A DNA stretch of 6,045 nt from Candidatus Obscuribacterales bacterium (GTDB lineage: Bacteria > Cyanobacteriota > Vampirovibrionia > Obscuribacterales > Obscuribacteraceae), in contig JAKFVJ010000336.1 of assembly GCA_021732245.1 (NCBI GenBank), positions 1-6,045 of the forward strand, given 5' to 3'. The notes beneath the pieces are model-generated. The model was not told the DNA's origin, ran no database searches, and worked only from the letters and a program-made list of their open reading frames with translations. Positions 5,208 through 6,045 of this stretch are shown here, one piece after another. Numbering within the stretch: position 1 is the first letter of the stretch; every line of letters starts with the position of its first letter. The translations under genes were made by a program, and so were the position numbers.

Positions 5208-6045
5208 TTAGCGAGGGTTCAATATTTGATTTGGTAACGATTGATTAGGAGCCGGTACCGGGGCCTTTGCCGGCTGGGTCACGACACTTGTCTTTGGTTT
5301 GGTTGCGCTATTTGGACTGCCGACATAACCTTCCACGGAAACTGTTCCGGCGCGGCTAATGGTGGCACTTGCTTTGTTCTCTATTGATATTTGATTCTGT
5401 GTACTTTGCGTTGCAGCTTCAGATGCCGTCGCCTTTGGCTCTTCAGGCTGCACTTCTTCGGAGAATCCAATTTGCTGCAGCCTCTTGTAGGCTTGTTGAC
5501 CGGTAACTGATCTTGGTTCATTGGAGACAATATCGACAAGCGGTGAAAGAGCTTCCGGATAGCGATTTTGGCGAATGAGAAGTTCTGCCTTCAACAGTTG
5601 TGCCTGGTTTTTTAATTGCGAAAATTTTGTAGCTTGTCTGCGCTCTAGTTCCGCTTGAGCTCTAGTTGCTTCATGCTTGGCGAAAACTGATGAAAGCTTG
5701 TAGTGAGCGTTTGCCATATCTGTGAGCCACTCACATAGTTGATAAACACTTTCCTGCAGATCTTTTGTCGGACGCGCTGTGGCAATAGTTTGTTTCAGAC
5801 TTTCAATTCTTGCTTGTGCGTCGAGATGGTTGAGAGGCAACTGTTGATATGCCGACATCTGCTGATTTTGGTTGGGCATATTGCCTGGTATAGGTGCCGT
5901 TACTTTCGGCTGCTGCATTTGTTGCGTTTGGACTGGAGCGGAATTGTTTTGTTCACCGAGTCCACCGGGCAAAGGCACTTGTGCCTGTGCTTGAGAAGCA
6001 ATGACTATAGTAATCAGGAGGCTGTTGCTAAGGAGGAAATTGCGC
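5208..6045 (-). CDS. Secreted Q-rich protein with helical TPR-like core, 5' end cut by window edge
   Basis: The frame stays open from the TAA at 5208 to the window edge. A GTG at 5978 could be taken as a start, but the 22 codons upstream encode a clear signal peptide (RNFLLSNSLLITIVIASQAQA, cleaving before Gln). The last visible base fits the G of an ATG immediately before Arg, so the full protein is probably 279 residues. Counting from that Met, residues 23-73 are a Gln/Pro/Asn-rich linker. Residues 74-194 are predicted helical, including one TPR-like pair near 150-180 (AELLIRQNRYPEALSPLVDIV). Residues 200-279 are Ala/Thr/Pro/Ser-rich and probably disordered. A single Cys lies in the helical core. 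No enzymatic motif or family is recognised. Repeat-helix secreted proteins often mediate protein contacts, which is inference here. Confidence 0.83.
   Translation of the reverse strand, partial: RNFLLSNSLLITIVIASQAQAQVPLPGGLGEQNNSAPVQTQQMQQPKVTAPIPGNMPNQNQQMSAYQQLPLNHLDAQARIESLKQTIATARPTKDLQESVYQLCEWLTDMANAHYKLSSVFAKHEATRAQAELERRQATKFSQLKNQAQLLKAELLIRQNRYPEALSPLVDIVSNEPRSVTGQQAYKRLQQIGFSEEVQPEEPKATASEAATQSTQNQISIENKASATISRAGTVSVEGYVGSPNSATKPKTSVVTQPAKAPVPAPNQSLPNQILNPR

Noticed and set aside
6030..6037. AAGGAGG on the plus strand resembling a perfect Shine-Dalgarno site
   Set aside because: It is the complement of Leu-Leu codons in the signal peptide of the minus-strand gene, and no plus-strand start follows inside the window.

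Overview
The window looks like a piece of bacterial chromosome of moderate G+C content. It is densely packed with genes for exported proteins around one transmembrane Ser/Thr protein kinase. A Hanks-type kinase, a ten-TPR protein and several secreted proteins of no recognisable family fit a Gram-negative-like lineage with many eukaryote-like kinases. My tentative guess is the non-photosynthetic sister group of Cyanobacteria (Melainabacteria/Vampirovibrionia, Obscuribacter-like). Planctomycetes or Acidobacteria are alternatives, and nothing here fixes the taxon. No rRNA, tRNA, transposase, integrase or CRISPR array was seen.

Layout. Region A (35-3994) is a run of four genes on the minus strand, read from high to low coordinates: an exported ten-TPR protein (3994-2774), a small four-helix membrane protein (2727-2356), a kinase with a zinc ribbon, one membrane span and an extracytoplasmic tail (2267-642), and a Tyr/Pro/Gly-rich secreted protein (640-35). 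The gaps are 46, 88 and 1 bases, so the last two genes are almost certainly co-translated and the whole run may be one transcript. The 88-base gap carries an 18-base near-perfect palindrome that could be an operator or a 5'-leader hairpin. Region B (3995-4046) is a 52-base divergent gap with a plausible plus-strand promoter. Region C is one plus-strand gene for a small exported helical protein (4047-4484). Its stop codon overlaps that of the convergent minus-strand gene for a secreted protein with a Q/P-rich linker and a predicted beta-rich domain (5122-4481). Region D (5123-5207) holds a good promoter and ribosome-binding site for that gene, plus a GC-rich hairpin that may terminate the gene upstream of it. 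Region E (5208-6045) is a secreted Q-rich protein whose gene runs off the right edge. By frame reading, only the first two bases of its start codon are missing.

Functional reading (inference). Six of the seven proteins have an N-terminal export signal or membrane spans, and the kinase itself spans the membrane. The four-gene run could be an envelope signalling unit: a cytoplasmic kinase domain linked through one helix to an outside sensory domain, with exported TPR and aromatic-rich proteins as possible ligands, scaffolds or co-regulated envelope parts. No substrate or signal can be read from the sequence. I do not see a clear new defence, mobile or RNA-based system. The points most worth checking are the kinase architecture with its coupled secreted partner, the five-TPR internal duplication and the palindrome ahead of the kinase.
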